From the NCBI GenBank assembly GCA_039177555.1, contig JBCDFV010000011.1, forward strand, positions 1 to 64,000: 64,000 bases of DNA, written 5' to 3'. Below, piece after piece: positions 63,746 through 64,000 of the stretch. A program made the translations under genes and the position numbers. This DNA comes from JANQGH01 sp039177555. GTDB lineage: Bacteria; Pseudomonadota; Alphaproteobacteria; DSM-16000; Inquilinaceae. The notes under the pieces are model-generated. The model was not told the DNA's origin. It did no database searches and saw nothing but the letters and a program-made list of their open reading frames with translations. The stretch's first letter is position 1. Every line of letters starts with the position of its first letter.

Positions 63746-64000
63746 ATGAACAGCCATGCCCGCGTGGTCGTCATCGGCGGCGGTGTCGTCGGGGTGTCGA
63801 CGCTTTATCACCTGGCCGCCAAGGGCTGGTTGGACGTGATGCTGCTGGAAAGGAAAGAGCTGACCTCCGGCTCTACCTGGCATGCCGCCGGCCTGCTGCC
63901 GTTGTTCAACATGAGCTACTCGGTCGGCCAGATCCATAAATACTCCGTCAGATTCTATCAGACGCTTGAGGAAGAGACAGGACAAGACGTCGGCCTGCGC
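63746..64000 (+). CDS. FAD-dependent oxidoreductase, dimethylglycine/sarcosine dehydrogenase-like (partial)
   Basis: The first 85 codons only; the gene runs off the window. The ATG at 63746 follows GGAGGGG, 31 bases after fhs. The N-terminus has the FAD fold VVVIGGGVVGVSTLYHLAAK, then LLERKELTSGSTWHAAGLLP, as in dimethylglycine and sarcosine dehydrogenases (or GcvT-fused choline oxidases). It extends the THF-linked demethylation operon. Confidence 0.85.
   Translation, partial: MNSHARVVVIGGGVVGVSTLYHLAAKGWLDVMLLERKELTSGSTWHAAGLLPLFNMSYSVGQIHKYSVRFYQTLEEETGQDVGLR

Overview
The window is high-GC DNA of an alphaproteobacterium, most likely Rhodospirillales or a near relative. The strongest sign is the order dusB(nifR3)-ntrB-ntrC-ntrY-ntrX-trkA-aminotransferase-hfq-hflX, which is a hallmark of that group. 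An lpdA-lipA-COQ10-like start, a fused ispDF, and a dac-tmk-holB-metG-tatD-MBL block support it. Genes are dense, often overlap by 1-4 bases (TGATG or ATGA junctions) and use some GTG or TTG starts.

Layout. 48-5405: lipoate-linked genes (lpdA, a small membrane protein, lipA, a COQ10/START protein) facing a minus-strand CinA-like/pgpA/ispDF operon. 5560-17818: one long plus-strand block of nitrogen and redox two-component systems, K+ uptake control, a D-amino-acid-type aminotransferase, hfq, hflX and an inositol-monophosphatase-family gene. 17815-26746: mazG, a single-chain AceE-like transketolase without E2/E3 neighbours, a YegD-like Hsp70, an exported NxGxGN-repeat protein, a YHYH protein and a Na+/solute symporter. 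25961-36438: housekeeping (MBL, tatD, metG, holB, tmk, D,D-carboxypeptidase on the minus strand; mgtE, rlpA and a DUF4139-like exported protein). 36535-36624: tRNA-Ser(UGA).

36689-45649 is a more variable stretch: alpha/beta hydrolase, M28-type peptidase, ClpX-type zinc finger/HTH protein, SMR pump with TetR regulator, a SRPBCC/DGPF/ECF42-like sigma factor operon, a class D beta-lactamase-like protein, a GNAT enzyme and a membrane adenylate/guanylate cyclase.

46285-64000 is the metabolic centrepiece: a methylated-amine and one-carbon locus. It holds a BCCT osmolyte transporter, two adjacent GlxA-type AraC regulators, the complete heterotetrameric sarcosine oxidase (soxBDAG), then a DmdA-like tetrahydrofolate methyltransferase, a divergent MetF-like reductase, formate-THF ligase (fhs), and the start of a dimethylglycine/sarcosine-dehydrogenase-like flavoprotein that runs off the window. 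A plausible flow is: betaine or a related onium compound enters by BCCT; demethylation gives methyl- or methylene-THF; the MetF-like enzyme and Fhs interconvert the C1-THF pools. The two halves are separated by a lower-GC patch (about 56.1-59.2 kb) of minus-strand orphan exported proteins, which looks like an insertion of accessory DNA.

No CRISPR array, insertion sequence, prophage or rRNA was recognised.
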